A stretch of DNA of 64,000 bases from Exophiala sp. HKRS030 (Eukaryota > Ascomycota > Eurotiomycetes > Chaetothyriales > Herpotrichiellaceae), in assembly GCA_023897205.1 (NCBI GenBank), contig JAHWDD010000003.1:7753665-7817664 (forward strand), given 5' to 3'. Below the pieces are notes generated by a model that had not been told where the DNA came from, did not search any database, and saw only the letters and a program-made list of their open reading frames with translations. Of the stretch, positions 56,278 to 64,000 are shown piece after piece (position 1 is the first letter of the stretch; every line of letters begins with the position of its first letter). Both the position numbers and the translations under genes were made by a program.

Positions 56278-58086
56278 TCACTTATCCGGCGCAGGCCTGG
56301 GGATTTCGACCACAATTGAAGGCTTATATTTGCGGACAAGTGGGCCCTTTGTAATCTTTTTAACTCGAGTCTTCTTCTTTACATCGGACACGAGTGGACT
56401 GGTCGCAGTTCTTTTCAATGCAGCAACATTACTTGCCGATGGGTCCACGGCATTGCTCTTGTTGTCTTCACTCGTAAGTCCTCCTTCCATCGGTATGTTG
56501 GAGACGGCGATCTCCCTTTTCGGAGAAAACATCAACAACTCTGGAGTTTTACGGACTCGGTCCTGAAAAGTCGCCAGATCCTGAACTTCGCCGGTCGAGA
56601 TATCAATGACTTGATCGTTAGCCTCATAGCGGAACCGTAACGTGCCTTCCTCATTAATTCTTGCCTTGAGTTCATTCGAGAATGAGATTGTCCAATTCAT
56701 CATTGTCTGTTGCTGCCTCCAAGCTGCAGCTAGAGCATGCCTAGCATTTAGTTCCCGAATCGCAGCGGGGCTTGCATCGGCGGGGATAGGGTCGTGGTAG
56801 CGAACACTTGCGAGGAGATATGCGAACATCTTCTCTAGCCAGTTCCTGTACGGGAATTGTTCATCGAAGATGACGTTGGGAAGATGCTGTCTCCATGCTC
56901 GGTAGGCATTGTCGGCGTGCTGGTGGATTCGGTCGCGAGCAGTATTATAGCATTCGTCGTAGCTCCAAGTCAGAGATTCTCGATATGAGAAGATCCATCG
57001 GGTGTAAAGATGATGGTGTCGCTTGGCAGTGCGCGCGGCCCAGTACAGATGACCTGCCATTGCTTCACGGTAATACTCGATATTTTTCGTAATCCAGATG
57101 CGAAATTCCTGGGTGAAGAGCCCTTTATGGCTTTTGAATTTTAGAAGAGCAGGTGGATCAGGAGAGCCTTCTTCCGATGCCTTGTGTTGTTTGGAGCCCC
57201 AGGAGACGTGATGGAGATGGCGTGGAGGGCTTCGGATATCTTTGACTCTTTGTCTTGATCCTCCTGGAGACTTGGTAGAGGGACGACCATTTTAGGTGAA
57301 TTGTCTAATCGCGTGCCTGCGTCTGAAGCTTGAGGAGCTTCAGGTTCAATGGTGACCTGGGTGGTGCCGTCGGAACCTGTAAGATTCCAAGGACATTGCT
57401 TCCCCTGAAGGTGAACTTCTGTTCGACGTTGTCCGACTTCAGCTACACTGCCTGCCTGGTTGTGGTTCGATTCGGAGAGCGTGGGGTTTTGGATCAGGCC
57501 AGCTTCGTTTGATTCACATTCAGAGACTTTTGCACAATGTTGGGACACTCCTGCTCTCCTCAAGGCTCTCATGGCATATTTTCTCGTAACGACTGCTGTC
57601 ATTTCTTTGTACATCGGAATCGCGGCTTCAGGGAGAGAGGGAACTGTAGTCATGTGAGTACATGGTAACGACGAGTGACTGTCTTCGGAGTAACTTACGT
57701 GGAAGCCCAACTTCTGTACCTTGGGCTTTTATTTTCTCGTCAAGTTTGAGATTATCAATCATGAAGTTTGTCCACTGGACATGTTCCTTCGCTTTAGGCC
57801 AATGTTCAACTTCGTAATATGCATAGACTATTGTGATAACATGCTGTCCAATTGTTCTTCTCTTGTATTTGTTCTCGGATTTGAAGGCGTAAAAGAAGCT
57901 AGTCGTCGGTAGCTGCGCTTCGATCATATTGATGAGTCGACTTTCGCGTGAGGCTTGATATTGCTGCCTAGCTAGCGGAAGATATATTTGTGGAGGTGGT
58001 AATTCCGGCCGCGGGAGCTCAATGACCCAGTCGGTGAAGTAAAGGACTTTTGGTGAACCAATGTGGAACAGATCTTCGAAGCGCAT
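56278..58086 (-). CDS. hypothetical protein, frame broken by one base
   Basis: Exons 58086-57699 and 57643-56278, with a 55-bp intron (GTAAGT donor, CTACAG acceptor). The 3' half (GLFTQEFRIWITKNIEYYRE and on) is in a different frame from the first half of exon 2. One additional base in the CCCC run at 57197-57200 (plus strand) joins them through SPGGSKQHKASEEGSPDPP. The sum then becomes a multiple of three, giving 584 aa. The protein is hydrophilic, with a Tyr/Trp-rich N-terminal domain (EDLFHIGSPKVLYFTDWVI), a low-complexity middle, a helical region and a Lys-rich C-terminus (KKKTRVKKITKG) that could be a nuclear signal. I do not recognise the family; it looks lineage-restricted. Confidence 0.6.
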
Positions 58087-58671
58087 GGTTGCGAGTAATA
58101 TTGGTTGGAGATGTAACTGCGACTATTTGAGTTGGTCTAATATTGAGACTGTCGATGAGAGGCAAGGAAACGTTCTAGAGAGGACTGAATGATGAGGTGT
58201 TAGGGCTGTATGCTGAGACTGTAGGCAGCAACAGACGTTCAAGTGAAGACGATAGCACGCAGTTGTGCGTCATAATTCACTTTGTTCCGTGCGCCCAGTT
58301 GAACTCTTCACATCCACAAGCCTCAGCTAGTGAAAGGGACAAAGTAGCTCAAGGCCGCCCTTGATATCATCACGAACGACCTGAATGTTGCTGGGAAGAC
58401 TTGAGGAATGACCAGCAGACATTGTTTGTAGACGCTGAGATCAATTTTGATCTTGTGGGGACCCAAATGATGGCGACCCAGAGATGATACTCGTTGAAGC
58501 ATGATGGCTGTGAATGGCGCAGAGACCGAGGAAGTGAGATGATGCAAACTTGGAGTGCAGCGGAATGGCAGATAATGCGCCCAAGCGGTCCTAGTATTTT
58601 CACCATCACCGATAGATGTTCTGGGCATTTCATAAATGAGGAGAGGAGCTTCCCCAGATCACCTTTGTCGG
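58087..58671. other. intergenic region
   Basis: 585 bp between two minus-strand genes: the promoter of the 56-58 kb hypothetical gene and the 3' side of the TatD-like gene. Short open frames here have no support. Confidence 0.5.
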
Positions 58672-60042
58672 TCAACCGAAAACAAACTTGATCCAATTCT
58701 GCTTGAGCTGCTCAGCTCCAGCTCTTAAAGGCCAGCCTTTGATCTCGCAGACGCGCACCACAATGTTGTGAAGCAAGCTGTCCATAAGTTCACCCGCACA
58801 GTGCAAATCACTTTCAATTAGAATCCGATCATCTGGCATCTGCTTGATCACACTGGTAACTTTCTCTGCGGAGACATTGGAGAAATTGATTGCAGTTGAG
58901 AATGAAAAGTACATGTCCGTAGGGACTTTTGGGTTCAGGAATTGTTTGAGGGCTTCTGGTGGGCCGGAGTATGAATGCATACAGATTCTTGGAGGATATG
59001 GAAGTCCTGAGTCTTTGGCAAGGTCACTAAAATCAGATGTGTTGTTGCGGTCCTCTTCAGCTAGCAATGCGTTTTCGCGTTTCTGCTTCTTCCGCTCGGA
59101 TTTCGAAGGCTTCTCATGGCCATTCCACATACTCTGAAGTACCTCAAAGACAACTCCGTGTGCCTGGACACTGTGGAGTGAGACAGGTCTGCGCATCTTG
59201 GCTGCAAGTTCAAGCTGAGCTTTGAGGATCTTTTTCTGGTGCTCTAAGCTGACTCGATACGGACTGAGAGGTCGTCCCTCACGAGCACCAGCCGTATACT
59301 GCTCTTCTGGTGTACTGGATTGTTGCTGATGTGCCTCACATGAGACCTCAGTCGTAGGATTCTCAGGCAATCGAAAGGCACGATCCAGACCAACCTCACC
59401 CACAAGAGCGAGTGGGAAACGATCAAGTCGGGCACTGGTTTCCTCCAGATACTTAGTGATGGATGTTGGACGTGGCAAGGCACGCATAAACTCCACATCC
59501 TCCGGTGCTGGCACTAGCACTGATTTATAGTGTTCGACGGCGTCGATTTCCTTGACATCTCCACGGTCGTCGACCAATTGATACGACATCCACGGGTGCC
59601 AACCGAAGGCAGGGATGACTAGATTTGAACTTGTTGTCGTAGAAAAGTCAATGTCCTTGTCGACTATATATCGTGTTGCGGTTTCTTCGACGAGAGCCTG
59701 ATCTTGAGACCTGGTTGACATGACTGTGAGTACTCTTGCCTTCATAGATGCTATGTCGTTTACCGAGGCCATGATGTCAGTAGGGTGGCAGTGGGCATCG
59801 AACACTCCGACTTCCCAAATGACTCCAGTGTCGTCTTCTTCATCCTGTAGGTTGGTCATTGCGGAGTAGTCAGTCCGATGATAATTACTAAACCAGAACC
59901 GTGTCTGGTGTTTGTGTGGGAACTTTCGTGAATAAGTCGATGCACATTGGGAGCTCTGGGAACCAAAAAGTATGGCAACCGTCCGACGTCCTAGAGTTTG
60001 TGCAACGTCATTTGAACAGAACACGGAATGCACATGAACCAC
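58672..60042 (-). CDS. TatD-family metal-dependent hydrolase (Scn1-like)
   Basis: Single-exon ORF of 456 aa from the first ATG at 60042; a second ATG at 59859 (residue 62, MTNLQDEEDD) precedes the conserved domain and may be the true start. The metal site FDAHCHPTD (His84, His86 from the first ATG), a GEVGLDR motif (Glu), SLHSVQAHG (His), CMHSYSG (His) and ILIESDLHC (Asp) make up the TatD/amidohydrolase binuclear centre. The length and the Lys/Arg-rich insertion (KPSKSERKKQKREN) fit the fission yeast Scn1 (Cut9-interacting) group. The exact activity, probably a 3'-5' DNase, is inferred from the family. If translated from the first ATG, the 61-residue Arg/Ser-rich extension could act as a mitochondrial presequence. 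Confidence 0.85.
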   Translation of the reverse strand: MVHVHSVFCSNDVAQTLGRRTVAILFGSQSSQCASTYSRKFPHKHQTRFWFSNYHRTDYSAMTNLQDEEDDTGVIWEVGVFDAHCHPTDIMASVNDIASMKARVLTVMSTRSQDQALVEETATRYIVDKDIDFSTTTSSNLVIPAFGWHPWMSYQLVDDRGDVKEIDAVEHYKSVLVPAPEDVEFMRALPRPTSITKYLEETSARLDRFPLALVGEVGLDRAFRLPENPTTEVSCEAHQQQSSTPEEQYTAGAREGRPLSPYRVSLEHQKKILKAQLELAAKMRRPVSLHSVQAHGVVFEVLQSMWNGHEKPSKSERKKQKRENALLAEEDRNNTSDFSDLAKDSGLPYPPRICMHSYSGPPEALKQFLNPKVPTDMYFSFSTAINFSNVSAEKVTSVIKQMPDDRILIESDLHCAGELMDSLLHNIVVRVCEIKGWPLRAGAEQLKQNWIKFVFG

Positions 60043-60217
60043 AGGTCCACAGGTGACAGCATCACGTTTCGACGAGAACGTCTACTTGGTATCGATTGAA
60101 CGACAGTGATACCGATTATAAAGAAAATAAACAATGTGTAGGCCTATAATGACCCAAGAATTACTACTTTGTTATCTCAATAAATCCTAAGCCATACAGT
60201 CATTCCGCGGCATAAAT

Positions 60218-62914
60218 CTACCGTCCTGTATCCCTTATCCGCCGATGAACACCAGTAAAACATTTTATTTTATACCACAAGATGATTTCCCAAAGCCACA
60301 TTCGTGGCCTCGTTGTAGTCCATATCGCCTTCGAATCCCACGAGGAGATCGAATCATCCTGAGATTCGTATCCTGTGTCATTGCTGATGACACTGTGCCT
60401 TCGTGGCACTTTTTGGTTGCTTTGGTCGAAAAAGTCAGCCTCAAAACTGATTCCATGTGGCATGATCCGAACCTCTTCTTCACCAGCTGATACTGGAGCT
60501 CCATTTATCGAGAGTCGTCGAAGAAGGTACTCGGTGGCCGCTCGAGTAAGTAGACTCGTGGCTGCTGTGCTGTCAAGAGGTTTGCTTTTGTAAAAGGCTG
60601 CAGCTTTGCTTTCACCCTCATGTTCCAAGACACTGAGGGTCTCAGCACAATGCAAACAGTTCATGATATCTGCTCGAGCTGAGACTGGTGTCGATGAGTC
60701 TATGAAATAGGGTGGTCGAGCTTGATCATTTGAAGGCGCAGCCGGAGATGTCAAAGTCTTCATGGTCTCAGAAACACGCCGAAGTAGCGACGCTCGTGCT
60801 GAAGTACTAAAAACTGCGCTAGCTGCAAGGACACGAACTTCAGCCGCGGAACCCACTGGTGCAATTTGCAGAGCGTAATTCAGGTGCTCTTGCAACAGTC
60901 CTGTGGACTTTGGAGAGCTGAGCGATAGCTCCAGAGCTTGTGTCAGAGAATGTGTTGACCGCCATGCTGCAACAGCATCCAGTGGAGATCGAATTGCATG
61001 GTCGTCAACCACAACATCGAGAAGAGGATTGGAGGAATGCTCCTGGGTGGGTCGATCGTACATCAAATTGTATGCTCTCTGGCAGACAGTATCATTGAGT
61101 ACATCGTCACAGGAGGAATCCAGGAGCTCCGACAGATAGTGTGGAAGTCTGTCCGGGTCCTGCGGCACCAGCTGGTCATGGGTAGACTTGGCTCGACGCC
61201 ATTGTCTTTGGGCAAAGAATTTCCCAACGCGGTTAGCAATTCTGGAAGTCGATGTGCCGAGTGAGCCCACGCTCCACAACAAGACCCTGACGTGCAACGC
61301 CTTAAGCATCAATCTCAGGGGCGTGTAAGGTAATGTTCCAGAACCAAAGATGGTTAGGACAACTCGACTGCGGCTCACTTCAACATCTCCTCCTGCTAAT
61401 TGAGCATCAATAGCAATATCCCATGCTTTGATACGGGCCACGTCATCTTCTGCAGTGCGGCCAGTCAGCCAAGCATACGCTCGCGGGCCAAAGATGTAAC
61501 CGAATGTGTACTTGAGCCACTCGGAGGTGATGGCAAGCCATTCCGGGAAGAAGCTGTGATGAGGGAGGTTCAGGGTTTGCATGCTGGTGCTCCACGCCCT
61601 ACGTCTGACTTGAATGGGGGAGGCTGGGGCGGGAACCTGTGATGTGTCGGTCCCCATTTCCTCCAGATCATCTTTGGGAGGAGGCTTCGAATTGAAGAGA
61701 TATGAGAAGACAACAAATGCCAAAAATGTAAGGGCGATAAAGCCTTTCATCAATGGTATGACACCACCTGCTCGACAATATTGCGTGAACACGGCCAAGT
61801 AAGTCTGGGGTGATCGTAGAAATTGCCAACCGTCGAGAAGCTCGATAGGAATACCGAACAGACCTTTTTCCTTTGATTCTGTCCCGCCATCGGTCTCAAC
61901 CAGACCATCCATGACCATTAATCCGGCAATTGAGCCCAACATTATCCGGGTTGGCCATTTGCCCTTGAAACGTGACCTCTCGGCCGGTGTTTGATAGACG
62001 TGGCCATAGTGCTCCTGGGATTGAGCTTGACGCATCCGGCGCCAAGAATCTGGAATTGGTATCAGACCTTGTGGAGGATTCGGTACGGACTGAGATGTGC
62101 TTGAGGGTGAGGAGGAACTGGTTGGAGACTGGGCTGTCTCTTCGATGATTGTGTCGCTTGTAAATGCAGCAGCTCGCTGTGCATCATGACCTCCACGAGC
62201 AATAACATTGTCGAGGGTTTCAAGACGCTCTTTTAAGGCTTTGTTCTCGTCTTCTAACCTTTTGGTGCGAAATTCCAGATGCCGAATGTATTCGACGGCC
62301 TTGGTGAGCACTGATGCTTTGTTCAATTTGTTACTTGGAGTGAGGCCATCCAGATCCTCATCCTCGCTATCGACGTTCTCTCCATCCTTTCCCGTCGGTT
62401 TCTTGGTGATCCGAAGACTAGGCACACTGTCTCGCAATTCGGCAATCTTAGCATTCAAATTGGCTCTGTATTTCTTCTCAATCACGTTATGAGGTCGCTT
62501 TTTGGCGGCCGGTATCGGGGTGTCTTGGTAGTAAGTCGTTGTAGGAATGTCGGTAGGTGAAAGTTTCCGCTTGAGCATAGGTCGTTCCGTCGGCGAGATC
62601 TGATCGCGCAGAGTATCTCCGCTTAATCTCAGATCTAGACTGGAACGAGAGTCTGGAGAGCCTGAGCTGTGTTGTGGTGTGAGGATATCGACGGGAAGGG
62701 CGGTGAGGAATCCGGTCTTGCCGGCTGAGTTGTGCGCGTCACCGTTTGTGGTGGACGATGGCGATATAGGTAGATGGAGAAGAGTGTTTGGGTCGATGCT
62801 GGTGTTTTGCGACGCCATATTGCCGTCGGCGGTATTCAGTGACCCATTCCAGTCGAGCCATTTGTCGAATTCTCGACCAGCTGTATCGATATTGAGATCA
62901 AGGGTTGAAGACAT
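60218..62914 (-). CDS. srbA: sterol regulatory element-binding protein (bHLH, SrbA/Sre1-like)
   Basis: Intronless 898-aa ORF. The bHLH-zip region spans about 140-235 and starts KKRPHNVIEKKYRANLN, with the SREBP-specific tyrosine (Tyr149) in the basic part; an acidic loop insertion (SEDEDLDG) precedes helix 2. Two membrane segments follow (about 320-340 and 385-407), as in membrane-bound SREBP precursors, then a C-terminal domain of the fungal SREBP (DUF2014) type. In fungi such proteins are cleaved at low oxygen or low sterol and activate ergosterol and hypoxia genes. The length is somewhat under that of A. fumigatus SrbA. It lies 176 bp upstream, in plus coordinates, of the TatD-like start. 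No SRE was confirmed in its own promoter. Confidence 0.92.
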   Translation of the reverse strand: MSSTLDLNIDTAGREFDKWLDWNGSLNTADGNMASQNTSIDPNTLLHLPISPSSTTNGDAHNSAGKTGFLTALPVDILTPQHSSGSPDSRSSLDLRLSGDTLRDQISPTERPMLKRKLSPTDIPTTTYYQDTPIPAAKKRPHNVIEKKYRANLNAKIAELRDSVPSLRITKKPTGKDGENVDSEDEDLDGLTPSNKLNKASVLTKAVEYIRHLEFRTKRLEDENKALKERLETLDNVIARGGHDAQRAAAFTSDTIIEETAQSPTSSSSPSSTSQSVPNPPQGLIPIPDSWRRMRQAQSQEHYGHVYQTPAERSRFKGKWPTRIMLGSIAGLMVMDGLVETDGGTESKEKGLFGIPIELLDGWQFLRSPQTYLAVFTQYCRAGGVIPLMKGFIALTFLAFVVFSYLFNSKPPPKDDLEEMGTDTSQVPAPASPIQVRRRAWSTSMQTLNLPHHSFFPEWLAITSEWLKYTFGYIFGPRAYAWLTGRTAEDDVARIKAWDIAIDAQLAGGDVEVSRSRVVLTIFGSGTLPYTPLRLMLKALHVRVLLWSVGSLGTSTSRIANRVGKFFAQRQWRRAKSTHDQLVPQDPDRLPHYLSELLDSSCDDVLNDTVCQRAYNLMYDRPTQEHSSNPLLDVVVDDHAIRSPLDAVAAWRSTHSLTQALELSLSSPKSTGLLQEHLNYALQIAPVGSAAEVRVLAASAVFSTSARASLLRRVSETMKTLTSPAAPSNDQARPPYFIDSSTPVSARADIMNCLHCAETLSVLEHEGESKAAAFYKSKPLDSTAATSLLTRAATEYLLRRLSINGAPVSAGEEEVRIMPHGISFEADFFDQSNQKVPRRHSVISNDTGYESQDDSISSWDSKAIWTTTRPRMWLWEIILWYKIKCFTGVHRRIRDTGR

Positions 62915-64000
62915 CGTGGTTGTGTGGGGAGCTGGTGATTTGATTCAAGGGGCGAACTGCGGGAGTACCATTATTTGTGGAATTTGGTGATTCTTGTCTG
63001 AATCATATCGTTAGAGATAGACTGAAGTAGGCAGTGAATGCTATAGATGGCAGTAATTAGGCAAATGTATAGGATAGAGCAAGACAAGGAGGACTGTACT
63101 TAGTAGGTGGTGGTGAGTCCCTGACTAGACCCAAGATAGGCGTTGGTATCGATTGCGGGAACTGGTCCTGGCAGGCTGGCAGGCTAGCACTCGTGGCACT
63201 CCTGATCAGATTGTCAGGCTTGGACGGCTTGTCACGGACTCAAGGTCAATCAAAGGACCGTGAGGGACCAAGAATCGCGGGTCCTGCGTGGCCCTGGCAG
63301 ATTGAGCGAGGATTGAACGAACGCAATTGATCGGATGAGAAAGCCTTTGAGCTTAAGCGCGGGTTGTGATTGGCTGATGGATTTGACCCTTACTCGGCAC
63401 ATCGTCTTCCGCTCTGCTAAGCCACAACTGCTCGGAGCAAATGATGCTATCACTTCATATTCTGCAACGCCATCGCTTTCAAGCTCGAAATTCCAACATA
63501 TCGACTTCTGACAACTGGGGAATTTCGTGTGCTTACCAAAGCCATCGTGTACGTACCTCCCATCCCGTCGTACCAGATACCCCTGCCAGGCGCGCCCTAG
63601 CGATGTTTCTTCGTGCTAGACACGGAACACACTGTACGTATGTGGTGGCTACGCACGATGGTCTCAAATACTTCTGGCTCTGCGTGCCTCGCAACTAAGG
63701 GGCAATGCGGGTGGGAGTTTTCCTAATTCCATGACTGGCCTGATGACTTGGTGAGTGGATACGCAGGCTGCCATGAATACCCATGAGAATGCCGTCTCCA
63801 TAGACCGCCATGGGCTGAACGGAGTATGGATGATGTAGCAACGCCTCAAACAACGATGTCTGGTCTCCCAGGTGATTCGCTTGTGAGCACGTCGCATTTT
63901 CGGAAAATATCAATTGAAACTCATCTCCGGCGTCGATGGGCCTCCGGATATCACTTGTTCTTCACGCTTTGGAATCAATTCATCGATAATCAAAAAGACA
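62915..64000. other. right-edge region with the SREBP promoter
   Basis: The SREBP gene is read leftwards, so 62.9-63.5 kb is its upstream region. Short repeats (GGCAGGCT, GGACC words) are present at 63.17-63.30 kb. No complete gene was seen. Confidence 0.5.
63695..63961 (-). CDS. possible 3' part of a gene entering from the right edge
   Basis: A minus-strand frame of 88 codons with protein-like composition (DEFQLIFSENATCSQANHLG). Upstream another frame (IIDELIPKREEQVISGG) is open to the window end. The two could be exons or a frameshifted pair of one gene continuing beyond 64000. No family was recognised and splice sites were not settled. Confidence 0.2.
   Translation of the reverse strand, partial: RTSDIRRPIDAGDEFQLIFSENATCSQANHLGDQTSLFEALLHHPYSVQPMAVYGDGILMGIHGSLRIHSPSHQASHGIRKTPTRIAP

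Overview
The window is chromosomal DNA of a filamentous ascomycete (Pezizomycotina). This rests on short GT..AG introns of about 45-165 bp with CTNAC-like branch sites, intron-poor genes separated by 0.5-1.5 kb, and fungal-type families: Lys2, JEN carboxylate transporter, SREBP with the bHLH tyrosine, Fungal_trans-like regulator, fungal LtrA and DUF726. The species cannot be named from the sequence alone.

Layout. 1-1.77 kb holds unassigned ORF fragments. 1.8-5.6 kb holds a fungal transcription-factor-like gene convergent with a JEN-type monocarboxylate transporter. 7-17.7 kb carries a run of five unrecognised genes (one on -, four on +) interrupted only by a mitochondrial citrate carrier. One of the five starts with an N-myristoylation signal and another has three membrane segments. 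17.7-30.9 kb is conserved core: a type II membrane protein, alpha-aminoadipate reductase (LYS2), a DUF726 alpha/beta-hydrolase and the Hsp90 co-chaperone AHA1. 32-34.3 kb is an RSC8/SWI3 chromatin-remodelling subunit. 34.3-40.6 kb has no intact gene, only decayed coding fragments. 40.6-42.8 kb is a SulP sulfate permease. A structurally complete Tc1/mariner element follows at 43.4-44.8 kb. 46-63 kb carries a DUF1275 membrane protein, an LtrA-like membrane protein, a thiolase-like enzyme, an aldo/keto reductase, a hypothetical protein, a TatD-family hydrolase (Scn1-like) and an SREBP transcription factor.

The genes do not form an obvious pathway cluster. They cover primary metabolism (lysine synthesis, carboxylate, citrate and sulfate transport), chromatin, chaperone and sterol/hypoxia control, with lineage-specific genes between them. 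Exon structures were rebuilt by hand for the transcription-factor-like, JEN, CTP1, myristoylated, AHA1, RSC8, SulP, DUF1275, LtrA, thiolase-like and 56-58 kb genes.

The most actionable observation is a set of apparent single-base deletions in G/C runs. They break the reading frame of three otherwise well-conserved or coherent genes (RSC8-like, thiolase-like, 56-58 kb hypothetical) and perhaps a fourth (7-7.8 kb). They look like base-calling or assembly errors rather than pseudogenes. No convincing new defence or biosynthetic system was seen. The best candidates for novelty are the 7-17.7 kb orphan cluster and the 34-40 kb relic region.
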